DNA of 64,000 nucleotides from Ectobius pallidus (GCA_964059195.1 CAXKWD010000007.1:152949269-153013268), one strand, 5' to 3'. Shown: positions 46,597 to 57,538, numbered from the stretch's first letter. Program-made: numbers and translations. Notes: generated from the letters alone by a model not told the origin.

Positions 46597-48357
46597 GTCC
46601 ATCTATGTTTAAAATTTCAGATCTCTGCTTGCAGTAGATTTCGCTGGGCATCCAGCACAGACAGACAAACACTTCCTCTTATTATTATAGATATATTATA
46701 TACATAGGGCCTACTTATTATTTAATATGTCTTTATATTGTGTTAAATTGTTTCAGGATATAATGAAGTAAACCCAGGGTAGAAAAGTGTAAAATTGGTT
46801 CCTGGATGTGATAATTTTAGAAGTAACCAACTGAACAAGCAACAGAAAAATACTTCAGGAAAATGTCACCAAGATCACATATTACAACCAATGACTACAT
46901 TACCCAAGATAAACTTCCCGAGTATCTAGAAATACTACGAGAAGGGCTAAAGGAATATGGGGACACCAGGCTGCCAATAAACTCCAAACCAGAGTGGTTC
47001 GATGCTGAGAAGTTCCACAGAGGTCGCAAGGTTGCCATGGACAACTTCTTTGGCATAACATCTGCTGTAATTCTCTCTCTTTACATTGTATACAGCATAC
47101 CTGTCGCACTTGGTGCTCTAATCTACACAGGGCAGTCAAGTACACCTTTCACTGCCTTTAAACGATATATATCAACTATAGTAAGAATAAAATCTTGGTA
47201 CGAAGATGATGTATTTGACCCAACAACAGAAGGTTATAGGCATTTGAAATATACTAGGAAAATGCATGAGTTGGTCAGAAGTAAAATGCAATCTAGTGAA
47301 CCAGAAGAGATTCAAAAGAAGTTGACATTAAAAAGTACATGGAGTCCGCTCTGTGAGAATCTTCGGCAAGATTTCAGATCATCATGTCCTGTTCCAAAAG
47401 TCAGAGTACAAGAAACAGATGAAAATGGCAAAAATCCTCCATTTATTAACCAAACAGAGATGGCAATGTTGCAGTTTAGTTTCGTGGGTTTATTTGTTCG
47501 TTATCCAGGTCGATTTGGTAATCGCAACATATCACAGGAAGACTTGGACAGTTTTGTGCACTTATGGGCCACTTTGGGGTATTTGTTGGGTGTGGACGAC
47601 AAGTACAATTTTTGTATTGGAAGTGTACAGACTGTAAACCAGAGAAGTGATGATGTAATTAATTTTATTTGTAAGCCAAGTCTATGCGCAGTGACGCCAG
47701 AATGGGAACATATGGTACGAAGCATGCTTGTAGGAATTAGCTATTATGTGAAGTGGGTTTCATTTGAGCCACTCTTTTTATACCTGTGTGATGTTCTTTG
47801 CTTGGAAGTTCCCCGACTGCGAGGATCACTTACATTTATACAGAACATAGTATATTACGCATTGCGCACCATCAACTGGGTAGTTTGTCGTGTACCAGTA
47901 TTGCTAGGACTATTTAATAGAATGATGCTTATGAATATAGAGACTGGGGCTACTGCATCACCCGAATGGATCAACAAACTGCAAAAGAAAAAATATCCTT
48001 TCAACGAACAAGAGAACATTTTGCATAGGCAGTGAAAAAAAGCAGAACTATTTGCAAAAATTACAAGTCTTAATTATTACAATTACAATTTTATTTAAGA
48101 CAGTGAAAATTATGAGAGAAGTGCAAAAAACTGCAATTCTTTTTATCTTTAATGTGGGATGTAAAGTCTGCATTTGTTTATTAAAAGTGCTCATTACAAA
48201 ATTCTGGAACTCTTTGAACTATTGGAACAGAAATAATAATGTTGCTTTAATCAACCTTTTTTACTAAATTTACTGGCATGTTTTTTGTTTCATATATTTT
48301 ATTTTTCAATTGCCTCCGTGATGTAGGTGGCATTTGAATTATTGATCTTGTTTATAG
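46597..48357 (+). repeat. Tandem segmental duplication, unit A
   Basis: From GTCCATCTATGTTTAAAATT to GGCATTTGAATTATTGATC this unit matches unit B (48713-52333) at high identity, covering the intron end, the acceptor, the whole coding exon and the 3' flank. Unit A has about 30 extra bases near 46700 but lacks the three later insertions in unit B. Confidence 0.9.
46863..48035 (+). CDS. MpaB/Lcp-type (DUF2236) oxygenase-like protein, copy 4
   Basis: A 390-residue protein. Membrane segment about 62-80. R101 and T105 in KRYIST, H135 in RKMHELVR (Thr to His again 30). HLWATLGYLLGVDDKYNFC follows; the C-terminus is WINKLQKKKYPF plus a ten-residue tail. The acceptor AATTGTTTCAG ends at 46756, and the 106-base leader includes a two-codon upstream ORF (ATG AAG TAA). 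It differs from copy 5 at about a dozen residues, four of them clustered at 333-337. Probably transcribed from the TATA promoter at 44391. ER-anchored oxygenase-like; substrate unknown. Confidence 0.87.
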   Translation: MSPRSHITTNDYITQDKLPEYLEILREGLKEYGDTRLPINSKPEWFDAEKFHRGRKVAMDNFFGITSAVILSLYIVYSIPVALGALIYTGQSSTPFTAFKRYISTIVRIKSWYEDDVFDPTTEGYRHLKYTRKMHELVRSKMQSSEPEEIQKKLTLKSTWSPLCENLRQDFRSSCPVPKVRVQETDENGKNPPFINQTEMAMLQFSFVGLFVRYPGRFGNRNISQEDLDSFVHLWATLGYLLGVDDKYNFCIGSVQTVNQRSDDVINFICKPSLCAVTPEWEHMVRSMLVGISYYVKWVSFEPLFLYLCDVLCLEVPRLRGSLTFIQNIVYYALRTINWVVCRVPVLLGLFNRMMLMNIETGATASPEWINKLQKKKYPFNEQENILHRQ

Positions 48358-48402
48358 TTTGTTCTCCTTGTTTGTCCATTTTCCTTATTACACACAAACA
48401 CT

Positions 48403-48490
48403 CATGCCCGAGGCGGGACTCAAACCCACAGCCTCCATCACCATGGATCTAAGGCAGCATGGCTTAACTACCATGGCTAAGGAGAACAGC
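48403..48490 (-). mobile_element. tRNA-like SINE head fragment
   Basis: The reverse complement has CCATGGTAGTTAAGCCATGC (A-box region) and GGGTTTGAGTCCC (B box). No body recognised. Confidence 0.45.
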
Positions 48491-48957
48491 GGAATCGAAG
48501 CGATTGATAATTCCATGTGATATATTGAAAAAATTGTAATGCTTCTATTTTTAAGTTATGACAAAAAATGGCAAAGCCACCTGCAATTGATTTGACAAAT
48601 TAAATGTATTACTGAAAGCTGATGCTTCGATAGTGCAAAAAATTCATGTTTTCTAAGAATTGTTTACTCGTAACTCGTGAATGAAAGCAAAAATTGAAAA
48701 TCGTGTTTCGAGGTCCATCTATGTTTAAAATTTCAGATCTCTGCAAGCAGTCGATCTCGCTGGGCATCACGCACAGACAGACAAACAAACAGACAAACAC
48801 TTTCTCTTATTATTATAGATATATTATTTATATTGTGTTAAATTGTTTCAGGATATAATGAAGTAAGCCCAGGGTAGAAAAGTGTAAAATTGGTTCCTGG
48901 ATGTGATAATTTTAGAAGTAACCAACTGAACAAGCAACAGAAAAATACTTCAGGAAA

Positions 48958-50130
48958 ATGTCACCAAGATCACATATTACAACCAATGACTACATTACCC
49001 AAGATAAACTTCCCGAGTATCTAGAAATTCTACGAGAAGGGCTAAAGGAATATGGGGACACAAGACTGCCAATAAATTCTAAACCAGAGTGGTTCGATGC
49101 TGAGAAGTTCCACAGAGGTCGCAAGGTTGCCATGGACAACTTCTTTGGCATAACATCTGCTTTAATTCTCTCGCTTTACATTGTATACAACATACCTGTC
49201 GCACTTGGTGCTCTAATCTACACAGGGCAGTCAAGTACACCTTTCACTGCGTTTAAACGCTATATATCAACCGTAGTAAGAATAAAATCTTGGTACGAAG
49301 ATGATGTATTTGACCCAACAACAGAAGGTTATAGGCATTTGAAATATACTAGGAAAATGCATGAGTTGGTCAGAAGTAAAATGCAATCTAGTGAACCAGA
49401 AGAGATTCAAAAGAAGTTGACATTAAAAAGTACATGGAGTCCGCTCTGTGAGAATCTTCGGCAAGATTTCAGATCATCATGTCCTGTTCCAAAAGTCAGA
49501 GTACAAGAAACAGATGAAAATGGTAAAAATCCTCCATTTATTAACCAAACAGAGATGGCAGTATTGCAGTTTAGTTTCGTGGGTTTATTTGTTCGTTATC
49601 CAGGTCGGTTTGGTAATCGCAACATATCACAGGAAGACTTGGACAGTTTTGTGCACTTATGGGCCACTTTGGGGTATTTGTTGGGTGTGGATGACAAGTA
49701 CAATTTTTGTATTGGAAGTGTACAGACTGTAAACCAGAGAAGTGATGATATAATTAATTTTATTTGTAAGCCAAGTCTACGAGCAGTGACGCCAGAATGG
49801 GAACATATGGTACGAAGCATGCTCGTAGGAATTAGCTATTATGTGAAGTGGGTTTCATTTGAGCCACTCTTTTTATACCTGTGTGATGTTCTTTGCTTGG
49901 AAGTTCCCCGACTGCGAGGATCACTTACATTTATACAGAACATAGTATATTACGGACTGAACATTTTTAATTGGGTAGTTTGTCGTGTACCGGTATTGCT
50001 AGGATTATTTAATAGAATGATGCTTATGAATATAGAGACGGGGGCTACTGCATCACCCGAATGGATCAACAAACTGCAAAAGAAAAAATATCCTTTCAAT
50101 GAAGAAGAAAACATTCTGCATAGGCAGTAA
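48958..50130 (+). CDS. MpaB/Lcp-type (DUF2236) oxygenase-like protein, copy 5
   Basis: A 390-residue near-twin of copy 4: R101, T105, H135, the membrane segment and the C-terminal motif are all kept and the frame is fully open, so selection or youth has preserved it. Its acceptor and leader (ATTGTTTCAG ending 48851, the same two-codon upstream ORF) are duplicated, but no first exon or TATA box was found between 48035 and 48851. It may be spliced from copy 4's promoter, use an unrecognised promoter, or be weakly expressed. At residues 333-337 it reads GLNIF where copy 4 has ALRTI; IFNW is also found in copy 1. Confidence 0.87.
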   Translation: MSPRSHITTNDYITQDKLPEYLEILREGLKEYGDTRLPINSKPEWFDAEKFHRGRKVAMDNFFGITSALILSLYIVYNIPVALGALIYTGQSSTPFTAFKRYISTVVRIKSWYEDDVFDPTTEGYRHLKYTRKMHELVRSKMQSSEPEEIQKKLTLKSTWSPLCENLRQDFRSSCPVPKVRVQETDENGKNPPFINQTEMAVLQFSFVGLFVRYPGRFGNRNISQEDLDSFVHLWATLGYLLGVDDKYNFCIGSVQTVNQRSDDIINFICKPSLRAVTPEWEHMVRSMLVGISYYVKWVSFEPLFLYLCDVLCLEVPRLRGSLTFIQNIVYYGLNIFNWVVCRVPVLLGLFNRMMLMNIETGATASPEWINKLQKKKYPFNEEENILHRQ

Positions 50131-50262
50131 AAACAAAGTGGAGCTATTTTCAAAAACTACAAATTTTAATTATTATGAATACCAACTTTGTTTAAGACAG
50201 TGAAAATGATGAGAAAAGTGCAAAAAAACTTCATTTTTTTATCTTGAAAATGGGATGTAAAG

Positions 50263-51392
50263 CACAGTATAAGTATTAATACAGTAAAGAAACTGTGTGT
50301 TAAAAGTCCTATGACAACATGTTGGCTGGACGACACTAGTGCTCCATGCGGAGATTTAGTAAAACTACATTCTCATCATATCAAATGACTTGGGAAAATA
50401 CACAAACACATCGCAAAATATGTTATGTTAAAAGAGAAAAATACAGAATATTTTTATTTAATGCAAATGTAATTTTAAATTTAAGAAATAATAAAACAGA
50501 TACTGTATTATATTCTAGTTAAGAAGAGGTAAACAGTACCTAAATAGGCTACTGTTAAGGACTGTATCTAGGCCTAGTACTTTTCCTTTAAAATCACTGC
50601 CCTTTAATATAATTTATAATTCAAATTATGATATTAAACAGCCTACGTATTAATTACGTAAATTATATTATAGGTCTGTCACGTTGTTCATCCTGCACAT
50701 CATTGTTGACAGTGTATTTTGATTCTTTGCCTTATATGGCAATATACGACTTCAATTTATTGTAGGTCTATGTAGCGTCAATTACTGAAGGATGGACTCC
50801 AATAAACAAAACAAAAAATTCTGGAGCATTTGGAATTGAAGACACCGTCGGTACAGCAGTTTTAATTAACGAGTTTTTATAGGAATTCATAAACTGTCTG
50901 TTTTCGGCGTGTGTCAAGCATAGACGGTAATTTTCACTCAAATATTTTACATATTTTGTTACTAGGTTTTCTTGTCGACCATTAATGACCTATTTTATAC
51001 ACCAGAAATCATTACAACAGAATAAAATATAAAAATATTACATTAAAGTAACTTGAAACATAACCACACCAGAATTACGGGTAAGCCCAGTAGGCCTACT
51101 ACAAATATTACTTATTTTCGTTCTTACCTTTCTGGATGTTTCAAGAAAGTGAAGAAATGCAATTCAGGATTTTGTCTTTTATTATTACTGAAATTTACAG
51201 CAGAATAATAAGGTCCTTTCGAATATAGCGTGTTCTAATAAATACAACACTCCTATTTATTTACATACTTCCCGGAGTAGTTTCTGTTGTCTTACTTTAT
51301 GGCCGCTACGATCGCTAGTAAATGCGTGCGCATGCTCGTCTGGCAAAAAAAAACGGACTGAGTTTCTGTACTGTATTAATACTTATACTGTG
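50263..51392. mobile_element. 1130-bp element with 32-bp TIRs and 7-bp target duplication
   Basis: Ends begin CACAGTATAAGTATTAATAC and mirror exactly for 24 bases, 32 with one mismatch. TGTAAAG flanks it at 50256-50262 and 51393-51399. Unit A has the empty site GATGTAAAGTCTG near 48158. No open frame of note. Superfamily not assigned. Confidence 0.9.
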
Positions 51393-51593
51393 TGTAAAGT
51401 CTTTATTTGCTTATTAAAAATGCTTACTATAAATTTCTGGAATTCTTTGTTACTATGGTAACAGAAATAATAGTGTCACTTTGATCAACCTCTTTTACTA
51501 ATTTTACTGGCATATAACAATTTTATATATTTTATTTTCCAATTGCCTCTCATCAAAGGTAACCTGAAGGACTCAGTATACCACATACATGCC

Positions 51594-52290
51594 GTCACAG
51601 TGGCTCATGCTTAGCGCATGGGCCTGCCATGCAAGCAGTCCTGGGTTTAAATCCCGAGGCAGGAGGGAGTATCATTCGTGGTGGACAAAGCCGGGGATCC
51701 TCCAGTTTTCCCCTCTCATTCCAACAACACTCTCCACTTCATAGGCGTAACCAGGCCGACCATATGGGGGGGGGGGGTTTATAAAGGAATACCCCCCAGG
51801 GAGAGGGGGTCCTCCCCCGGAAAATTTTAAAAATTAAGACGCAAAATAACGAGTTTTAAGCTTCCCACGCTTTATACATGTATTAAGTAATTTATGGGCA
51901 GACTTAAAAAAATTATACAATTTTCCTTTTTTTAATCAATGGGGGGGGGGGTTCAAACCCCCCAAAACCCCCCCTCGGTACGCCTATGCTCCACTTCATC
52001 TACAAACTCCCCTTCATTATCATCCCGTTTCCTTTTCCGGCTTATGGGCCATCTCCTGCTGTGGGCCTCTCCCGTCCTGCCCCCTGGCTTGTGGTCATGT
52101 GGTTGTTAGTGGTGTGCTGCACACTTGGGGGCTTTCTGGTGTGCCACGACCCTACAAGCTCTCTTCATGAGGGACCGGGGGCATGGCGCATGTCTGAGGG
52201 ACCCTGGGGGTGTGGTATGTTCATTGTATTGTTTTCATGATACGAATATCCAATCAGATATTCATTATGTTGATTGGCAATAGGGTCGAG
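51594..52290 (+). mobile_element. tRNA-like SINE/repeat, split by a hAT MITE
   Basis: GTGGCTCATGCTTAGCGCAT and B box GGGTTTAAATCCC form the head (51600-51660). The body continues after the MITE to about 52240 with GGTGTGCCACGACCCTACAA. Absent from unit A. The open frame at 51986-52240 has no recognised domain. Confidence 0.6.
51740..51988. mobile_element. 249-bp hAT-type MITE, CATAGGCGTA family, short copy
   Basis: Same ends as 30553-30977. Octamer CTCCACTT at 51732-51739 and 51989-51996. Nested in the SINE body. Confidence 0.92.
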
Positions 52291-52333
52291 ATTCCATGGT
52301 CTAGGTGGCATTTAAATTATTGATCTTGTTTAC

Positions 52334-53100
52334 ATATGAGGGGGTTAAAGCCAAAGTGGTGTAAGTCATGTTTTTAACATTTTTAACCTAAGTATTGCAA
52401 TGCAATGTTGAGGTCTAGATCTGTTAAAAGAAAGATTGGTGTAAGTCCTAGTTGTGTTCATACACTTACAAATTGCAGCAGAAGTTTCACTGGTGAATGA
52501 AACAGCTGCTTTGTTAACAGTCATGGTGTAAGTCATTGACTTACACCACTATTCCTGTAAGTGTTTGTGAAGTGTGGGTTGCTACATCCGCAGTTTTGTA
52601 AACTTTGCACTGTGTCTTATGAAACTGCTCAAAGCAGTGATAACATCGACATTATTGACCATAAATTTATGGTAAGTGGGCATTAATACCTCCCTAATGA
52701 TTCCGATTTTGGATCCATAGAATCCTATACAAGAGGTAAGACCGTTGTTGTTCCAGCTGACTGGCGGTCAATAATCGCAAAGTCAAAAAAGAAGAAAGCT
52801 TTTTTCTGTAGCAGAATGTCAGTTCAAGACTTCAAGTCTACAAAGAATCTTGAACAAGCCATTACAAAGAGAGAAAAAAATGTCACGAACGAATCAATGT
52901 CAATAAAAATTACAAAAAACTACTTGAATTATTTTCAGTGATAGTCATAATGAAATAACGACACCTTCTGGCAATGTACAACACGAAAAAAGTGTCAGCA
53001 ATTTCTTGTGTAATTTATTATAATGAATCTAACAAAACCTTCTGTTTCTCAGAATGCATAAAACATGACTTACACCACTTTGGCTTTAACCCCCTCATAT
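52334..53100. mobile_element. 767-bp element with perfect 41-bp TIRs
   Basis: ATATGAGGGGGTTAAAGCCA begins a 41-base left end exactly mirrored at 53060-53100. Inside, 52755-52940 (+) has a short coding-like stretch (KKKAFFCSRMSVQDFKSTKN), perhaps the end of a transposon protein, with no start or catalytic motif. The motif GTGTAAGTCATTGACTTACA forms a further internal palindrome. Unit A lacks it. Confidence 0.85.
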
Positions 53101-53267
53101 ATATATATAGAAATAGCTTATATATGTTCATAATCTTTTAACTCTTTGTATTCTTCTTGTTTGATATATTTGTAAAGTTTATTTAATTAATCTGTGAATG
53201 TAAATTTTGTGTTATTATGACGAAGCCATGGATCATGTATCCCTACGGTGAATAAAAAGTAAAGTAA

Positions 53268-53558
53268 AGTATTCCCTATACAGGCCATGGAGGCCCAGAG
53301 GGTTCCAGGAGGTTGAGGCTTCCAGATTTTGGACATTCGGCACATGGAGGTGGTAAGGTTGTCAGCCTTACGCACCGGCCGCCTTTAACCCCAGGATTGC
53401 TCCTGGTACTCATTTCTGTTAGAGGCTGAGTCGACCCCAGGGCCATAGTGCCACCAGAAGGATTAAGCCAGTTGAAAAACTCCGACCTCATCGGGGATTG
53501 AACCCGCGACCCTCAGGTTTGTAGCGCAGCGCCTCAACCACTACGCTACGGCGCACCC
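53268..53558 (-). mobile_element. tRNA-derived SINE, family A
   Basis: The reverse complement of 44699-45000 at high similarity; B box GGTTCAATCCC (minus) near 53500 and head CGTAGTGGTTGAGGCGC. A TTTACT repeat tail lies at 53255-53270. Confidence 0.85.
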
Positions 53559-53559
53559 C

Positions 53560-54205
53560 TACAGTGAATAAAGAATTGAATTCAATTGAATCGAATCTTG
53601 AAGGCAGCATGTTAACACTGAAGTTCAACTCCCTATATAATTATGTTATATAACTTAGCTGTGTTAACATCCAAATAAATTTAATATAGGCCCTACAACG
53701 TTTAACTTAGAGTAGTTTTTTATTTCCAAAAGAAACTTTCAACAGTTTTTTGGGTGTAAGGTAATATATATATTTTCCCCTAAACTACTGTGCTGTAATG
53801 TTTAAAATAAGTACATTTTTTCGTGAACAAAGACCTTGTCATGTTATTTCGTAAGTCCGAGATTTTATAGTTCGTGGTGGTCTTGGTCTCATCCACCTCG
53901 AATTACCACGACTCTACTGTAGAAGGTTACGGCAAATACAGTAACAATACAATAAAAAAAGATTTCATTTCATTTATTCACACTTGACAATTAGTGCTTT
54001 TTAAAATATAAATGCATATATCGCAATTGTTCATTGAATCAAAATTATAAATAACAATAAGAAGAAAACAAAATAAAATTAAAAACAACATAAAAGCAGT
54101 GCAGTACTGATCCATATCCCTCTTATAGAGACAATGGCACAGGGAACAACATAAGCTGAATTCATAATCAGCACTTACCTACTGTATATATATTAGGGAT
54201 GTGTC
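53560..54205. other. No gene recognised
   Basis: AT-rich, no supported feature. Confidence 0.4.
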
Positions 54206-54791
54206 GATACTCGATACCGATGCAATTTTACTCGATACTCAATACTCGATACATCAACATTTCCAGTTTCAATAAATAGGTACATTAAAAATTAAAAGTT
54301 GAGAGAACTGTGTAGTACCAACTAAATTAAGTGAGCATATTTAATGAGAAAAAATTTAATTTTATCAGTAGCCTATAATTATTTTAAAATTCTACATTAA
54401 AATTAAAATTAGTTTTTTAACAGTCCACTTACAAGTTTTTGTTAAAAAATTACAATGGGATTTGGACAGTCAGCTTGCTTGTTGGTTGTTACTGAAACGT
54501 TTGACAGGAAATGAAACAATTAAGACTCTCTTCTGTTTGGATTTTAAAAGTCAGAAAGCCTTTATTTATGACTAGACAAAAGTCACAGAGTAGTTTTCTC
54601 CATTTCAAGGAGAAATAGAAGTATTTACTATATTTAGTAGACTGTTAAAAGCAGAAAGAGATATCGCATTTCCTTAAATTGCAGAATTACCAAAGTATCG
54701 AAAAAGTACCGAGCGAGTTTTCTGAAGTATCGCTCGATGCCGATACCATGCAAATATCGAGAGTATCGAAAGTATCGAGGACCCATCCCTA
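54206..54791. mobile_element. TIR element, TAGGGATGKGTC family
   Basis: TAGGGATGTGTCGATACTCG at the left and GACCCATCCCTA at the right are inverted, with ATCGATAC-type motifs repeated subterminally. Target duplication unclear. hAT-like by appearance. Confidence 0.6.
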
Positions 54792-56585
54792 AAATATTTA
54801 TATCCTGTAAATAACCTTATCTTATGCTCATTAATTGTACTTAGAACAGACTCAATAATTTGAGTCTTTATCAGTCGAGAACCCATGAAATCTAAGAGGA
54901 AAAAAAAAGACTACAGCAGAGGACCTTCACACTTTCTGATAAGATATTCCTGTGTGACTTGAGGCTTTCCCAGTGTTGATGTATAGTCAGGAATGTAACA
55001 ATTATAAGGCCTGCAGAATACAATTTTGGTGCCTGGTTTGTAATAGCAACTGAACTTCAAAATATTGTTGTAAAAGAGTATTTCTAAAATATCTTCTTCA
55101 TTGCAATGAGTAACATTTAACATTATAAAAGTAGGAAATTTGCCAGGGCAAAAAAAAAAAAAATGTTGCTAAATGCAATGTTGGTATTTGATCTAATCTG
55201 TGATCGTCTAGTCAAGCTTCAGTCCGCAGCCAGCCATCTTAGCTGCATAACCATATGTTGGTTTGGGGTGGCTATGATTTTAATTTTCACGGCCACAAGT
55301 TGGTCGAAATATATTTTATTTTTTACATTTTACCATATTTTTATACTGACTGCATTTTAAATTTGCTAAATGCAGGTTTATCGTTATATGATCTTTGTTA
55401 TACCGAGGTTTGACTGTAATTATAAAAAATCAATAAAAAGTGTTTTATGGTCCAAATTTTTCACCAGTTCCTTTCATGGAAATATTGAAATGTAGCTATC
55501 ATGAGCCCATTCCTTTCACGCTGTAAAAGTTCATTTCTAAATATTTCAATAATTCCATGGAAATTGAATCTGTTAATTCTTTGACCTATCTATCCAAGCA
55601 CATACGCAAGCACTTGCACATATAAACACCTATTTATAATTTTCTTTACATAGTGTTCAAGGATTAAAATAAGTTGTGGGTAAAATTTAAAAAAAAAATT
55701 ATTCTTCAAGTGCTGATTATGAATTCAAACTCTAAATGCAAGCTTAAATTCATTTATCACACAATGGGGACTCCTTTACCAGAAAGGAAGCGAAGAATAC
55801 TGGCAATTAATAGTTCAACGTTGTCGTTATATTTGTATTTAAGGTAACCTGTTCATGTGAGCTCCAAGAGGTAAAATCCACGGCAGCCAATCTTTACAGT
55901 TCTGCTACCTACGGTTCAAGAACAACAAAAACAAAATAAACAAACAAAAAGTATAAAAAACTCAAAAACAGTAACATAAACAGAAAAATGAACACAAAAG
56001 AAACAAAACTGAAGGAAACAGCTGTTGATGGTCAAACTTTAAACTCATTCTACATCTAAATGTTTCAGTAGATTCCACGCTGGTTTTAAAATTTCAATGC
56101 AACAAAATTTAAGAAGTTTTTAATAAATGTTTTTTAAAGTTTGACTATGTGCAGCCATAACAAAAATAAGCAAAATAAAGTAATTATACACAACAAAAAC
56201 AATCACAATAACAATAAAGAAAATAAACTCTTGAATTTTGACTATTGTAGTGAAGTATAAATTAATAACTACTGCTTTCTTGGTAATGTAAATTACATTT
56301 CTGGAGAACCTTTAACTGCATACAGTAGCATCTGACTCCCATATTCCCAATGATGCGGCCAGGAAGATATTTGTGTAAGATTCTTTTCAACAGTATATCT
56401 GATCCGAATTGTAGTTCTTTAAGGGCTGGTATTATAATCATGGTTTAACCTTCAGTTTTAGTTTAAACTTTGGTTTTTCAGATTTTTGCGTATTATAAAC
56501 GATAACTACTAGTTAACCACTAGTTTAATTTAACTGGACCTTTTCTACCATTTAACCAGCAGTTTAAGACATAATAATTGTTTTA
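54792..56585. other. No gene; Penelope-like fragment and A-rich tract
   Basis: TTGAGGCTTTCCCAG at 54958 recalls the outer end of the 17222 element. The A-rich AAACAAAATAAACAAAC tract at 55920-56010 is low complexity. Nothing coding recognised. Confidence 0.45.
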
Positions 56586-57535
56586 GGGCCGATTGTATAA
56601 ACAGTTTGATCTTGGATCAGAGACTAAATTGATCTCAGTTCACGCTGAACTCTGAAATTTTTGTTGTATAAACGCTAATCTGAGATCAATTCGCACTGAA
56701 CTTGGATCAATTTTGACTGGAGAAATTTCTCCGATCAAACTAGCTGATCTCAGTTCAAGGGGCTGTTTTCGTATTTGAGACATAAGATTAGCTCATTATA
56801 AACATAATATTAGGCCTACCTGTGTGGTTACGATAAATATAAAGAAAATACACAATAGACAACTTCATACATTTCTAGCTATAACGCAGTTGTGCATACA
56901 TTTCCAGCTATATAGTAGTTTTAGGCTCCTTAAAATGCAGTGTAACATAACTCTACAGTATAACCTGTACGTTATTATTATGTTGCACTAATTACTATAA
57001 TACGAAAATAACCCTTGCACCACAATTGCAACTAATACGAAATTATCAATCTTCGCTATTTCATGCAGCTTCCTTAACCTTAAACACAGGAATTCTCGTC
57101 CTTAGCCGTGAAAATGTTAAGCCGATTTATAACGCCAGGAATGAAATTACAAGAACATTTGTCACCGCATTTTGCTCTTGCACAGATATTATCGCATCCG
57201 TCTTTTTGGATTCTATAATATCTTTATATTTTCCCAAGACAATTTCAATTGGGAACGATCCTTTTTCTGCTTAATTTCGATCATATTTTCCCTTCCTTTC
57301 GCATAGCACACGTCTGAATACAAAGGAAAACAGAGTAACAATGCTCTCGCCTCGCGATACTCAGCTGTTTCTGCGATGTTGCCAAGCGTTCATGTATGAA
57401 CTAGGATCCAAATTGAACTTCGATTAGTTGACCTTAGATCAGTGTTATACAATACGATTCCAGTCTGAACTTAGATCATTTTCTGATCTTAGATCATAAT
57501 TGATCTCCAGTCAGTGATGTTTATACAATCGGCCC
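56586..57535. mobile_element. 950-bp PIF/Harbinger-type element
   Basis: Ends GGGCCGATTGTATAAACA and TGTTTATACAATCGGCCC are perfect inverted repeats flanked by TTA (56583-56585, 57536-57538). GATCTCAGTTCA/TGAACTTAGATCA motifs recur many times near both ends, as transposase-binding repeats would. On the minus strand at about 57270-57160, LGKYKDIIESKKTDA resembles the Myb/SANT-like protein of Harbinger elements, then goes out of frame. Confidence 0.82.
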
Positions 57536-57538
57536 TTA

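Larger units (their letters stand above)
48713..52333 (+). repeat. Tandem segmental duplication, unit B with three insertions
   Basis: Matches unit A in segments 48713-50262, about 51393-51550 and about 52297-52333. The breaks are a TIR element (50263-51392), a SINE-containing block (about 51551-52296) and the 41-bp-TIR element (from 52334). The unit starts in intronic repeat sequence, so the first exon was not duplicated. Confidence 0.9.
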
